From NCBI GenBank assembly GCA_049840395.1, contig JASGLD010000001.1, positions 248,001 through 312,000 on the forward strand: 64,000 bases of DNA. The letters are read 5' to 3'. This stretch comes from CAILZL01 sp049840395 (GTDB lineage: Bacteria; Pseudomonadota; Gammaproteobacteria; Steroidobacterales; Steroidobacteraceae). The translations under genes were made by a program, and so were the position numbers. Shown here one piece after another: positions 46,711-55,659 of the stretch. The notes beneath the pieces were generated by a model. The model was not told where the DNA came from, did no database searches, and worked only from the letters and a program-made list of their open reading frames with translations. Each line of letters begins with the position of its first letter. Within the stretch, counting starts at the first letter, position 1.

Positions 46711-48312
46711 TCAGCGCAGCAGTTCGCTACTCAATTGCGCCAGCGCTGGCTGCCAATCGCCGCTGCTGTTCTGCCGGTACACCGGATTTTCGGGGAACCA
46801 CGCCGAGCGGCCCGGTCCCACGCCCCAGCGCCATTCAGGCGGATGGGGCACCAGCACGTGGCTGGGCAGACCAACAGTGGCGCGCATATGCAGGTTGGTA
46901 TTGCTGACCGTGACGTAGCGTTCCATCAGGCTGAGCAAGGCCAGCATGTCTTCCAGATCGTTATTGATGTCGCTGCAGTCGACAGCAGTTCGTCCCAGCG
47001 CCTGTTGAAAGCGCGCGACCTCATCGGCAATGGGATTGCGTTGCAGGATCAGCACCGTACCCGGCCAGTGAGCCAGCGCCGCGCCCAGTTGTTCGGGCGC
47101 AATCTCCTTGAACAGAATTTCCGTGGATTCCTTTCTGAAATCCACTTCGCTACGCATGCGTCCGGCACGCCAGGTCACGCCCAGGTACGGACCCGGTCCG
47201 GCCTTTTGCAGACGCAATGCCATGCGCCGCAACGAATCCGGCTGCGCCATGAGTTTGAGACTGGGCGGCACATCGTCATCGCCCATCTGCAGCAGGAAGG
47301 GCAGGTGATCCAGCAGCACAATGTGATCGGCGTTAAATTTTTTGACGTCGTAGGGAATCAATTCGTCGAACAGACCAAGGCGTTGCATGAAACCGAGCAT
47401 GCGATCTTCGGTGCGATAGGCGATGTACGCACCACGCGCCTTCAATGCCGGCAGAAAGCGCAGGTAGAACAATTCATCGCCAATGCCCTGATTGCGATTG
47501 ACGAATACTCGCTTGCCATCCAGGCGCGCCGGCAGCGGCGGTTGATGTACGGTGCTCACGCCACGTCGTGTCGGATGGTAGTGATAAATGTCGTGCCAAG
47601 CCTGGCCGAAACGACCCAGATTCAAATACAACAGGCCGCGGTTATAGAAGGCATCGGGAAATGTGGCGTCGTGACTCAGAGCCGTTTCGAAGCTGCGCAG
47701 CGCCGCATCGAACTGGCCGCGTGCGACCAGCAGGTTGCCCTGCAGCGTATGCCCGGCCGGACTGCCCGGATCCGCACGCAAAGCCTGAGACACCGTGTCA
47801 GCCGCTTCAGTACCCCTGCTAGTGATGTACTGAATGAGTCCCAGTGCAATCAGCGCACGCACATGTCGGGGATTCAGCGCAATCGAACGACGCAACATGG
47901 CTTCGCTTTCTTCGTACTGCCCAAGTTCTTTCAGCAGCAGGCCGACGTTGGCGAGCATGTCCGCATCGTTACCCCGATATTCCAGCGCTTTGCGCAATGC
48001 AACCAACGCGTCATCGAAGCGTCGTTGCTTCTGCAACGCCACGGCCAGGTTGTTGTAGGCATCGCCCAGTCGTTTGTGCTGGGCAAGTTTTTCGTTGGGC
48101 AGCCGGCCGCGCGTCAGGGCCTGATTGATCAGATCGATGGCGGTGACGACATCGCCGGTTTGCAGCGCCGCAGCGCCGGACAGATTCAATGCGTCGAAGT
48201 TGTCGGGGTCGCGTTGCAGCACCTGCAGGTACAGGCCGGTGGCCTGATCCAGCTTGCCTGCTTTTTGCAATTTGATGGCCTGTTGAATGAGTTGTTGGCT
48301 ATCGGACGTCAT
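46711..48312 (-). CDS. TPR protein with glycosyltransferase-like C-terminus
   Basis: A 533-residue protein. Residues 1-240 are about six tetratricopeptide repeats, e.g. AIKLQKAGKLDQATGLYLQVLQRDPDNFDALN and AYNNLAVALQKQRRFDDALVALRKALEY. Residues 260-533 look like a GT-B-type glycosyltransferase half, with RVFVNRNQGIGDELFYLRFLPALKARG and a late VTVSNTNLHMRATVGLPSHVLVPHPPEWRWG that resembles nucleotide-sugar-binding tails of O-GlcNAc-transferase-like and Flb-type enzymes. Placed between flgL and fliC on the opposite strand, it probably modifies flagellin. The ATG at 48312 is chosen; the frame extends to 48447. Confidence 0.82.
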   Translation of the reverse strand: MTSDSQQLIQQAIKLQKAGKLDQATGLYLQVLQRDPDNFDALNLSGAAALQTGDVVTAIDLINQALTRGRLPNEKLAQHKRLGDAYNNLAVALQKQRRFDDALVALRKALEYRGNDADMLANVGLLLKELGQYEESEAMLRRSIALNPRHVRALIALGLIQYITSRGTEAADTVSQALRADPGSPAGHTLQGNLLVARGQFDAALRSFETALSHDATFPDAFYNRGLLYLNLGRFGQAWHDIYHYHPTRRGVSTVHQPPLPARLDGKRVFVNRNQGIGDELFYLRFLPALKARGAYIAYRTEDRMLGFMQRLGLFDELIPYDVKKFNADHIVLLDHLPFLLQMGDDDVPPSLKLMAQPDSLRRMALRLQKAGPGPYLGVTWRAGRMRSEVDFRKESTEILFKEIAPEQLGAALAHWPGTVLILQRNPIADEVARFQQALGRTAVDCSDINNDLEDMLALLSLMERYVTVSNTNLHMRATVGLPSHVLVPHPPEWRWGVGPGRSAWFPENPVYRQNSSGDWQPALAQLSSELLR

Positions 48313-48497
48313 GCGCTGATCCCGCCGGGCAATGATGTCCCCACATTTTCGCAGATTAATTGCGCACGCGGGGCGGTTTATCGCCGCACCCATTGTCGTC
48401 GCAGTCCATGTCACTCCCATGCGCCTCGGGTTGATGGTCAGGCGCATACCTCGCTTAACTCACTATCAACCATATCAAGTAAACATTGGGGTCTCTC

Positions 48498-49214
48498 ATG
48501 ATCAAGGTATTCATCGGCTACGATTCCCGCGAGGCGGTGGCTTACTCGGTTCTGGCGCACAGTATCAACGTGCGTGCTTCGCAGCCGGTGAGCACCATGC
48601 CGATCATGATTTCGCAGTTGGGTGGCATTTACACCCGCGAGCGGCATCCGCTGCAGACCACCGATTTTTCTTTCAGCCGATTTTTGACGCCTTATCTGTG
48701 CGACTACCAGGGCTGGGCGCTATTCATGGACTGCGACATGCTGTTCCGCGATGACATCGCCAAACTGTGGGCGTTGCGTGACGAGCGCTATGCCGTGCAG
48801 GTGATCAAGCATGAGCACGTGCCCACTGAAACCACCAAATTCATGAATCAGCCGCAGACCCGTTACGAGAAGAAGAACTGGTCCAGCGTCATGCTGTTCA
48901 ACAATGCCAAGTGTCGGGCGCTGACGCCGGAGTTTGTCAACACCGCCAGTGGGTTGGAGTTGCACCAGTTCAAATGGCTGGGCGACGACAGTCTCATCGG
49001 TGCCTTACCGCATCGCTGGAATCACTTGGTCGGCTACGATGCCTATTCGGCTGACGCGGCCAATGTGCACTACACCAGCGGCGGTCCGTACTTCACCCAG
49101 TATGCCAATTGCGAATACGCCACCGAATGGTTGGTGGATCGAAATGCCATGCTGGAGGTGAATAACACGCGTCACGAAAAGGCGGCGCCGGCGCCGCTCA
49201 AGGCCGCCGGTTAA
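48498..49214 (+). CDS. putative glycosyltransferase, GT8-like
   Basis: A 238-residue protein starting MIKVFIGYDSREAVAYSVLAHSI, the GT-A nucleotide-binding strand of glycosyltransferases that act on sugars from UDP donors. The metal-binding DxD is DCD at 78-80 within WALFMDCDMLF. GDDSLIGALPHRWNHLVG and NVHYTSGGPYF further on are consistent with the acceptor side. It is co-directional with the fusion gene 58 bases downstream and divergent from the TPR gene. Substrate is unknown; flagellin is the likely target from context. Confidence 0.78.
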   Translation: MIKVFIGYDSREAVAYSVLAHSINVRASQPVSTMPIMISQLGGIYTRERHPLQTTDFSFSRFLTPYLCDYQGWALFMDCDMLFRDDIAKLWALRDERYAVQVIKHEHVPTETTKFMNQPQTRYEKKNWSSVMLFNNAKCRALTPEFVNTASGLELHQFKWLGDDSLIGALPHRWNHLVGYDAYSADAANVHYTSGGPYFTQYANCEYATEWLVDRNAMLEVNNTRHEKAAPAPLKAAG

Positions 49215-49272
49215 CGCTCAGGTTTTCAATCGAACACTCATATCCGAATTAAAACGCTCAAGGATACCTCCC

Positions 49273-50685
49273 ATGTCAGCCAATAACGAACAAGTCACGC
49301 TGTTTACCACCTTCAATGCGAAAGGTTACGAACAGTACGGTCGCAATATGCTGCACAGCTTCAGCCAGCGTCTGCCGGCCGATGTTCGGCTACTGTGCTA
49401 TGTCGATGGCTTTGCGCCCGATTTCTCTCATCCCAAGATCCAATACCGCGATCTGCACGGCAGTAGCCAGGCACTGGTGGATTTCAAGCGCAAGTTCGGC
49501 AAGTTCGAGCTGGCGCATGGCATCGTGCGTCGCAAGGATGCGCAGCCGGTCTATAACTACAACTATGACGCAATCAAGTTTTGTCACAAAGTTTTCTGCA
49601 TCACGCATGCGTTGCGCAATGTCGATACCCGCTATGCATGCTGGGTGGATGGTGACACCATTGCCAAGCAACCCATTCCGCAAGGCTTCTTCCAGTCCCT
49701 GCTCAAGGACGGTGCCTATACCTGCTATCTGGGTCGTAGTCACATGTACAGCGAATGCGGCTTCGTCGGTTACGATACGCGCCACGAGCAGCATGAAAAT
49801 TTCGTCTACGCCTACGAGCATCTGTTCAATACCGGCGATATTTTCAACTTGGGTGCGTGGCATGACTGTGAAGCCTACGACGTGGTGCGCAAAGCCTTTG
49901 AAGACGGTGCTTTACTGACCGGCTACAACATTTCCGCCGAGTTTGCCGACACCATGCATCCCTTCGTCAATTCGGTGCTGGGGCGCTACATGGATCATTT
50001 GAAAGGCCCGCAGCGCAAAGCGGCCGGCCATTCCTTCGAGACCGATTATCGCCAGCCGGTGCCACAGCCCGCCGCGCCGCCAACCAGGAAGAACCGCACG
50101 ATCAGCAGCGCCACTGCGCCGGTGGGCATGACCAGTGGCCGCTATTCGCAGATCAATGCTTTGATCGCCCGGATCAAGCCGACCACCATTGCTGAGATCG
50201 GCACCTGGAATGGCTATCGCGCCATGGAAATGGCCAAGGAGGCGCTCAAACATCAGCCGCGCGTTACCTACTACGGGTTCGATCTGTTCGAACAGGCCAA
50301 TGATCAAACCGATGCCGAAGAAAAGAACGTCAAACCGCACTACACCAAGGAGTTGGTGTCGCAGTTTCTTGATAATTTCAAGCGCGACTATCCCGGCTTT
50401 GACTATGTGCTGACGGCGGGCAATACGCGCGAAACGCTCAAGCCGATGGCGGTTGATTTTGCCTTCATCGACGGTGGTCATTCGGTAGAGACCATTCGCA
50501 CCGACTACGAAGCTTTGAAAGACAGCAAGTTCATTCTGTTCGACGACTATTACGAAGGTGGTATCGATACCAATCTGTACGGTTGCAATCGCATCATCGA
50601 GCAGCTCAAGCACACTGTGCTGCCGATTGGTGATGGCGTGAATGGTGGCGGTATCACCAAGTTCGTGATGGTGGAGCACGCTTAA
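49273..50685 (+). CDS. glycosyltransferase-like / SAM methyltransferase fusion
   Basis: A 470-residue two-domain protein. Residues 1-255 start VTLFTTFNAKGYEQYGRNML and contain a DxD-like VDGDT (125-129), suggesting a GT-A transferase. A proline-rich linker (about 261-275) leads to a class I methyltransferase (about 290-470) with the SAM loop AEIGTWNGYR (307-316), an acidic YYGFDLFE strand end and FIDGGHSVETI (398-408), as in Methyltransf_24. It could add and then O- or N-methylate a sugar. Context, directly upstream of fliC, suggests flagellin glycan synthesis. A perfect hairpin follows at 50701-50727. Confidence 0.8.
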   Translation: MSANNEQVTLFTTFNAKGYEQYGRNMLHSFSQRLPADVRLLCYVDGFAPDFSHPKIQYRDLHGSSQALVDFKRKFGKFELAHGIVRRKDAQPVYNYNYDAIKFCHKVFCITHALRNVDTRYACWVDGDTIAKQPIPQGFFQSLLKDGAYTCYLGRSHMYSECGFVGYDTRHEQHENFVYAYEHLFNTGDIFNLGAWHDCEAYDVVRKAFEDGALLTGYNISAEFADTMHPFVNSVLGRYMDHLKGPQRKAAGHSFETDYRQPVPQPAAPPTRKNRTISSATAPVGMTSGRYSQINALIARIKPTTIAEIGTWNGYRAMEMAKEALKHQPRVTYYGFDLFEQANDQTDAEEKNVKPHYTKELVSQFLDNFKRDYPGFDYVLTAGNTRETLKPMAVDFAFIDGGHSVETIRTDYEALKDSKFILFDDYYEGGIDTNLYGCNRIIEQLKHTVLPIGDGVNGGGITKFVMVEHA

Positions 50686-50700
50686 AGCGCATGGCCGCAA

Positions 50701-50727
50701 AGTGCGGAACGCTGGTCGTTCCGCACT
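50701..50727 (+). terminator. hairpin after the fusion gene
   Basis: A perfect eleven-base stem (agtgcggaacg/cgttccgcact) with loop ctggt but no T-run. It probably limits read-through into fliC. Confidence 0.6.
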
Positions 50728-50829
50728 CAAGATCGCGTGGGTGCTAACCGATAGCAATTGAGCGCAAATTCCCGTTTTCAGCGTCACCGTGACTGACATC
50801 ACAATATTTCTAAATGCGACGCTGATCCC

Positions 50830-50856
50830 TCAAGTTCCCTAAGCACTCTCCGATAT
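50830..50856 (+). promoter_or_regulatory. sigma-28 promoter of fliC
   Basis: TCAAGTTC (50830-50837), eleven bases, TCCGATAT (50849-50856). Spacing is exact and the core CAAGTT and CCGATA are present, as in other FliA-dependent flagellin promoters. It starts RNA about 90 bases before the fliC ATG. Confidence 0.8.
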
Positions 50857-50956
50857 AGCCCTTGAACAGCGGCCTGGCGAAAGAAAACCGACCGCACTGG
50901 TTAGTTCCGGACGGGTGTTCGGACGCCAGGCCTAGCAAACTGAGAGGAGCTTATCC

Positions 50957-52087
50957 ATGTCACTGGTGATTAATACCAACACGATGTCGCTGAATGCTCA
51001 GCGCAATCTGTCCAAGTCCAACAGCGGTCTGTCGACCTCTATGGAACGTCTGTCTTCGGGTCTGCGCATTAACAAGGCCGCCGACGACGCTGCCGGTCTG
51101 GCCATTGCCAGCCGCATGACCACGCAGATCAGCGGTATGAATCAGGCCGCTCGTAACGCGAACGACGGTATCTCTCTGGCGCAGACCGCTGAAGGCGCGC
51201 TGCAAGAACTGACCAACAACCTGCAACGCATCCGCGAACTGGCTGTGCAGGCTGCCAACGACTCGAACTCCGATTCCGACCGCGAAGCGCTGGATGCCGA
51301 AGTGCAACAGCGTCTGGCCGAAATCGACCGCACCGCCGCTCAGACGTCCTTCAACGGCCGTCGCGTGTTGGACGGTTCGTTCGGCACTGCCACCTTCCAG
51401 GTGGGTGCCAATGCCGGTGAATCGATCAGCGTATCGCTGAGCGATAGCGTACGTCAGGCTGACATCGGCGGTGTTTACACCACGGGCAGCTCGTTCAGCG
51501 GCAGCTCGGCTTTCTCGGCTACTGCGACTTACAGCGTCAGCATTGCTGTTGGTAGCGGCACCGCTGTGAGCGTCGAAGGTACCTTCGATTCCGTACAGGA
51601 CCTCGCTGACCAGATCAACCTCGATGTGTCGGGTTTGAGCGCCTGGGTGGAAACGGATAGCAGCGGTGTTGAGCAGCTGCGTATTGCTTCCAACGACACC
51701 CTGACGATTTCTACGTCTTCCAGCGCCATCGGTGCTGCGGTTAGCGGTTTGGCCAGCGCCACTGCGACCACCGGCAGCCTGTCGACCTTGGACGTGACTT
51801 CGAAGGCCGATGCCAACTACGCCATCATGAAGATCGATGCGGCGCTCGACTCAGTGAACACACTGCGCGGCACCCTGGGTGCTATCCAGAACCGCTTCGA
51901 ATCGGCCATCGCCAGCACCGAGACCGCGGGCGAAAACCTGACGGCTGCACGCAGCCGAATCCAGGACGCCGACTTCGCTGCCGAAACTGCCAGCATGACC
52001 AGCTCGCAGGTTCTGCAACAGGCCGGTATCTCGGTGCTGTCACAGGCCAACTCGTCGCAGCAGAACATCCTCAAGCTGTTGCAGTAA
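50957..52087 (+). CDS. fliC: flagellin FliC
   Basis: The 376-residue filament subunit. The conserved N-terminal D0/D1 (SLVINTNTMSLNAQRNLSKSNSGLSTSMERLSSGLRINKAADDAAGLAIA) and C-terminal D1/D0 (NRFESAIASTETAGENLTAARSRIQDADFAAETASM ... QANSSQQNILKLLQ) surround a short, serine-rich surface region (about 175-275), the usual site of O-glycans. It is the only flagellin gene in the window. GAGAGGAG precedes the ATG. A strong terminator follows. Confidence 0.97.
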   Translation: MSLVINTNTMSLNAQRNLSKSNSGLSTSMERLSSGLRINKAADDAAGLAIASRMTTQISGMNQAARNANDGISLAQTAEGALQELTNNLQRIRELAVQAANDSNSDSDREALDAEVQQRLAEIDRTAAQTSFNGRRVLDGSFGTATFQVGANAGESISVSLSDSVRQADIGGVYTTGSSFSGSSAFSATATYSVSIAVGSGTAVSVEGTFDSVQDLADQINLDVSGLSAWVETDSSGVEQLRIASNDTLTISTSSSAIGAAVSGLASATATTGSLSTLDVTSKADANYAIMKIDAALDSVNTLRGTLGAIQNRFESAIASTETAGENLTAARSRIQDADFAAETASMTSSQVLQQAGISVLSQANSSQQNILKLLQ

Positions 52088-52133
52088 CGAGCGCTTAGAG
52101 ACCGAATGAGTCGGGCACCGCCCGGGCTCAGGG

Positions 52134-52166
52134 GGCGATGGCAGCCGCAAGGCTGTCATCGCCTTT
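52134..52166 (+). terminator. fliC terminator
   Basis: A ggcgatggcagcc / ggctgtcatcgcc stem with one wobble, a GCAA tetraloop and TTT after it, 47 bases beyond the fliC stop. Confidence 0.85.
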
Positions 52167-52246
52167 GGTCTTTGATAAGTTTCGAGTGAATTATGTTGCT
52201 TGATGTCTAGCGCAATGCCGCGCCGACATCCGAATGGAGAACTACC

Positions 52247-52597
52247 GTGGCTACAGACGCAGTAAGTTCGGATTTGAATGTGCAAGCCGCTTTGGCGGCT
52301 GCTTCGGTGAGCTCGGCCGCCAGCAAGAACAGCCTGGCTTCAACATCGACCTCACAGGTTGTGCAGCCGCATGAAGTGCAGGCGGCGGTACAAAAATTGC
52401 AAGCTCATTTCGCCAGTCGTAATACACCGCCGGAACTCAGTGTCGATTATTTGAGTGGTTTGAGTGTAGTTACGGTGAGAACGGCCGATACCGGGGAAGT
52501 GTTGTACCAATTACCCGATGTCGATGCAGTGCGGCTGGCGCGTTTAATCGCCGACGGCGCACCTGACTCGCAGGGCGTACTGGATATCAGCGCGTAG
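52247..52597 (+). CDS. flaG: flagellar protein FlaG
   Basis: A 116-residue protein whose second half (LSVDYLSGLSVVTVRTADTGEVLYQLPDVDAVRLARLI) is the FlaG domain; the first half is disordered and alanine-rich. It influences filament length in Pseudomonas-like systems. The start is a GTG with GGAGA upstream. It sits between fliC and fliD as usual. Confidence 0.9.
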   Translation: MATDAVSSDLNVQAALAAASVSSAASKNSLASTSTSQVVQPHEVQAAVQKLQAHFASRNTPPELSVDYLSGLSVVTVRTADTGEVLYQLPDVDAVRLARLIADGAPDSQGVLDISA

Positions 52598-52662
52598 CGG
52601 GCCGGCGATTTGAGATGTGCATCATGTGATGCGGATAACAGGACTCGGATAGCGGCGGATTT

Positions 52663-54075
52663 ATGACGACCACCAGCTCTACTTCAAGCTCTAACGGCAT
52701 TTTGACGGCGCTCGGCCTCGGCTCGGGCCTGGACATCGATACCCTGGTGTCGACGCTGACTGAATCCGAAATGAGTGCGGCTAACAATCGCCTGTCACGC
52801 GAGCAGACAGCGGTTACGACTCAAGTGTCGGCGGTGGCGTCGCTCAAGTCGGCGTTATCGGTGTTTCAGGCATCGTTGTTGGCGTTTAAAACCAGCTCCA
52901 GCTACAGCACGCGTTCGGTGACTTCCAGCAAGGAATCGCTGTTGACCGCCAAGGCCAGCGCCAGTGCGGCACCCGGCACCTATAAAGTGATCGTCAAAGA
53001 GCTGGCCACTGCGCAGCAGTTGGTCTCTACCTCGTTTAGCGGCGGCAAGACCACCAGTGTTGGCTATGGTCAGTTGACCATTGGTGTGGGCAGCAGCAGT
53101 TTCAACGTGGATATCGACAGCTCGAAAACGACGCTGGCGAATATTCGCGATGCCATTAACAACGCCAGCGGTAACTCCACTGTAAGCGCCAGTTTGATTT
53201 ATGGCAGCGATGGTTCGGCGCGTCTGGCGCTGACTTCCAACAAGGCAGGTGCTGCCAACACCATCAGCGTCACCACAACCGGTGGCGATGGTGGTCTGGA
53301 TGCATTGACTTATGGCAGCGGCAATACCACGCATTACACCGAAGAGCAGGAAGCCAACGATGCGTTGATCAGTGTCGCCGGCGAAGATCACACCAGCTCC
53401 AGCAATACAATTAGCGATGCCATCGACGGCATTACCTTGAATTTGCAGGCGGCAGATGAGAACACTACGGTATCGGTCACGGTGGCCAATGATGCCGACA
53501 ATATGACGACTCTGGTGCAGGATTTCGTCAAAGCCTACAACACCATGCAAAGCTCCATTGCGGCACTGGGTTCTTACGATGCCTCCACTCAAACCGCTGG
53601 CGCCTTGCTTGGGGATCCGCTGTACAACGGTATTACACGCCAATTGAGTCATGCGTTGATCGATCAAGTGAGCGGCATCAACAGCATCTATAAATCCTTA
53701 TCCAGCCTGGGGGTGACCACCGACGCTAGTGGTCAGCTGTCGGTGGACGAAGAGAAATTGTCGAGTGCTTTGAGCGCCGATTTCACTTCAGTCAGCAAGG
53801 TTATCAGCGGTAGCAACGGTTTGTTGGCGCGCGTCAGTTCCATGCTCGACGACGCGCTATCCAGCAGCGGTTCCATCGCTGCACGCGATACGACCCTGGA
53901 TAATCGGCAGGAAGCCATCGACAAGCAACAGGACTTGATCGACCTGCGGACTGCCAAAGTGCAACAGCGCTACCTGACTAAGTTCAACTCCATGGATACC
54001 TTGCTGGCCAAGCTGCAGAACACCGCCAGCTATCTGACCCAGCAATTCGACGCGTTGAATAAAGACTCCGGCTAA
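52663..54075 (+). CDS. fliD: filament cap protein FliD (HAP2)
   Basis: The 470-residue cap that folds flagellin at the filament tip. The N-terminal GILTALGLGSGLDIDTLVSTLTESEM and C-terminal LDNRQEAIDKQQDLIDLRTAKVQQRYLTKFNSMDTLLAKLQNTASYLTQQF are diagnostic. The middle domain is threonine- and serine-rich as in the filament proteins. fliS follows after 234 bases. Confidence 0.96.
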   Translation: MTTTSSTSSSNGILTALGLGSGLDIDTLVSTLTESEMSAANNRLSREQTAVTTQVSAVASLKSALSVFQASLLAFKTSSSYSTRSVTSSKESLLTAKASASAAPGTYKVIVKELATAQQLVSTSFSGGKTTSVGYGQLTIGVGSSSFNVDIDSSKTTLANIRDAINNASGNSTVSASLIYGSDGSARLALTSNKAGAANTISVTTTGGDGGLDALTYGSGNTTHYTEEQEANDALISVAGEDHTSSSNTISDAIDGITLNLQAADENTTVSVTVANDADNMTTLVQDFVKAYNTMQSSIAALGSYDASTQTAGALLGDPLYNGITRQLSHALIDQVSGINSIYKSLSSLGVTTDASGQLSVDEEKLSSALSADFTSVSKVISGSNGLLARVSSMLDDALSSSGSIAARDTTLDNRQEAIDKQQDLIDLRTAKVQQRYLTKFNSMDTLLAKLQNTASYLTQQFDALNKDSG

Positions 54076-54254
54076 TAATATCCAGCGCCCTAAGTCATAG
54101 GGCATGGACCAGGTTGAGTCGTTGTCCGGCATTTTCGCGAAGCCCTGAGTCGTGAATGAACTACAACATGGCCGCCCTCATCGGCTCGTCGCCGTTATCT
54201 CCAGCAAATAATAAATGACCGCGGCAAGTACAGCGGATATTTGACGTTCATATA

Positions 54255-54281
54255 TAAAGACCGGCGTTGTGGTGCCGATAC
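54255..54281 (+). promoter_or_regulatory. sigma-28 promoter of fliS-fliT-pilZ
   Basis: TAAAG at 54255-54259, fourteen bases, GCCGATAC at 54274-54281. Both boxes fit the FliA consensus with the correct spacing, 28 bases before the fliS ATG. Confidence 0.82.
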
Positions 54282-54309
54282 ACTTCGTAGGAAGTTTGGA
54301 GCCACTGAC

Positions 54310-54720
54310 ATGCCTGCTTATTCTAACGCCAGCAGTATTGCCGCCTACCGTAGTGTTGCCACTCATGGTGCATCGGACGCTGCTGATCCCTATCAGTTGA
54401 TTTGCATGTTGATGGATGGCGCTCTGGAGCGACTGCATCTGGCGAAAACTCAGATCAAGTTGAATGAAGTTACCGGCAAGGCCGCCACGCTACACCGCGT
54501 TAACCAGATCATCGATGAGTTGCGGATGAGTCTGGATCATTCCAAGGGCGGGGAAATCTCCGGCAATCTGGATCGCTTGTACGACTATATGACGCGCCGA
54601 GTAATGTTCGCTAACTTGAAGAACGATGTGGACGCCATCGATGAAGTGGGGCGTCTGTTGGGCGAGATACGCTCGGCTTGGGGTTCGATTCCCATGGATG
54701 CACGACGCGCAAGGAGTTAG
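54310..54720 (+). CDS. fliS: flagellin export chaperone FliS
   Basis: A 136-residue four-helix chaperone that binds the flagellin C-terminus. Typical are AYRSVATHGASDAADPYQLICMLMDGALERLHLAK, IDELRMSLDHSKGGEISGNLDRLYDYMTRRVMFANL and GEIRSAW. The ATG at 54310 is chosen because the earlier frame would begin upstream of the predicted transcription start. fliT begins three bases after its stop. Confidence 0.95.
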   Translation: MPAYSNASSIAAYRSVATHGASDAADPYQLICMLMDGALERLHLAKTQIKLNEVTGKAATLHRVNQIIDELRMSLDHSKGGEISGNLDRLYDYMTRRVMFANLKNDVDAIDEVGRLLGEIRSAWGSIPMDARRARS

Positions 54721-54722
54721 CG

Positions 54723-55049
54723 ATGAATTTTAATACCCTGGCGGTATGCGACGACGAACGCATTGATACCTATGAGTTCCAAGATTACTTGATTCGCAAA
54801 GTAATGGCCTGCACCGCCGAACTGGTTGAGCAGGCTCTGCAATGCAACTGGGAAGGTGTGCTCGACGGTATGGAAAAGCGTCGCTCGTTACTCGAGTGCC
54901 TGGTCGAAACCGACAATGTGCAGCAGAACCGCAAGATTCGTGCGACTCAGGAAGCTGTGGCCGAATCGGAGCGTGCCTTGATGCGTGTGGTGGCGCATGC
55001 CATTGCCAGCTCACGCTGGCACGGCGCTGGCTATGCATTGCGGCATTGA
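54723..55049 (+). CDS. fliT: flagellar chaperone FliT-like
   Basis: A 108-residue helical protein preceded by AAGGAG. Sequence similarity to FliT is weak by eye (WEGVLDGMEKRRSLLECLVE, helices of the right length), but position directly after fliS and size support the call. FliT would protect FliD and block FlhDC- or FleQ-type regulators in other species. Start at ATG 54723. Confidence 0.72.
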   Translation: MNFNTLAVCDDERIDTYEFQDYLIRKVMACTAELVEQALQCNWEGVLDGMEKRRSLLECLVETDNVQQNRKIRATQEAVAESERALMRVVAHAIASSRWHGAGYALRH

Positions 55050-55086
55050 TTGACAAAGCCATTATTTCGGACCGAGCATTGCGGGT

Positions 55087-55659
55087 ATGTACGAAGGCTT
55101 AGATACCATCGTTTTGTTCGAAGAGCTGGCCTATGAGGATCTGGTGCCGCTCGCTTGGCATGCCTCGAATACTCCAATTACAGATCTGGCGCGGCGCAGT
55201 TTTGTCGAACGCAATGTGAAACTGCTGCAGGCTTGCACGGCATTGGAAGAGCATGGACAGCCGGAGAAGCTCGATGAGCGTACGCCCTATCATGCCGATA
55301 TCGTTCGCCTCGATATGAAGGTGAATCTATTGTTGGATTTGGTGGGGCAGATACTGACTGCCAGTCATCCGCGTCCCGAGGCGGTGCCGGTACGCTTCAA
55401 TGCATTAGGTGCAGCTTGGCAGCACAAAGGCGCCATGCCGGTTGCCAATACACCGGGCGTGCTGGAGTTGTACCTGCGCGAATGTGTAGTCGAGCCCTTG
55501 CGTCTATCCGGCCAGATTGCTTCCGTGGGTGCCGATGGGCGCGTCAAAGTAAAATTCGATAACTGCGGCGAGACAGTGGCCGATCTCATCGAGAAGCTGG
55601 CGTTCCGTCGCCATCGCCGCCAAGTCGCAGGCGCACGTTCCACTCAACGCGACGCATAA
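55087..55659 (+). CDS. atypical PilZ-domain protein (cyclic di-GMP receptor-like)
   Basis: A 190-residue protein. Its pattern of helices then a PilZ-like beta segment (LELYLRECVVEPLRLSGQIASVGADGRVKVKFDNCGETVADLIEKLAFRRHRRQ) resembles the atypical tetrameric PilZ family (XC6012 type, PF16823), from memory. The RxxxR and D/NxSxxG motifs of classical PilZ are not visible, so binding of the nucleotide is uncertain. It follows fliT by 37 bases in the sigma-28 operon, tying it to motility. Confidence 0.7.
   Translation: MYEGLDTIVLFEELAYEDLVPLAWHASNTPITDLARRSFVERNVKLLQACTALEEHGQPEKLDERTPYHADIVRLDMKVNLLLDLVGQILTASHPRPEAVPVRFNALGAAWQHKGAMPVANTPGVLELYLRECVVEPLRLSGQIASVGADGRVKVKFDNCGETVADLIEKLAFRRHRRQVAGARSTQRDA

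Noticed and set aside
48328..48341. Sigma-54-like GGGGACATCATTGC on the minus strand before the TPR gene
   Set aside because: GG/GC spacing fits but the -24 box lacks the TGGCA core, and it is only about 16 bases from the ATG.
46597..48501. A 634-codon open frame on the plus strand opposite the TPR glycosyltransferase gene
   Set aside because: Its sequence is rich in His, Gln and Arg with no domain pattern, as expected for an antisense shadow of a GC-rich gene, while the minus-strand frame shows clear TPR repeats. The only argument in favour is the sigma-54 element before it, reported as a finding.
52855..53667. A 270-codon minus-strand frame over fliD
   Set aside because: Antisense to the well-supported fliD with low-complexity content; shadow frame.
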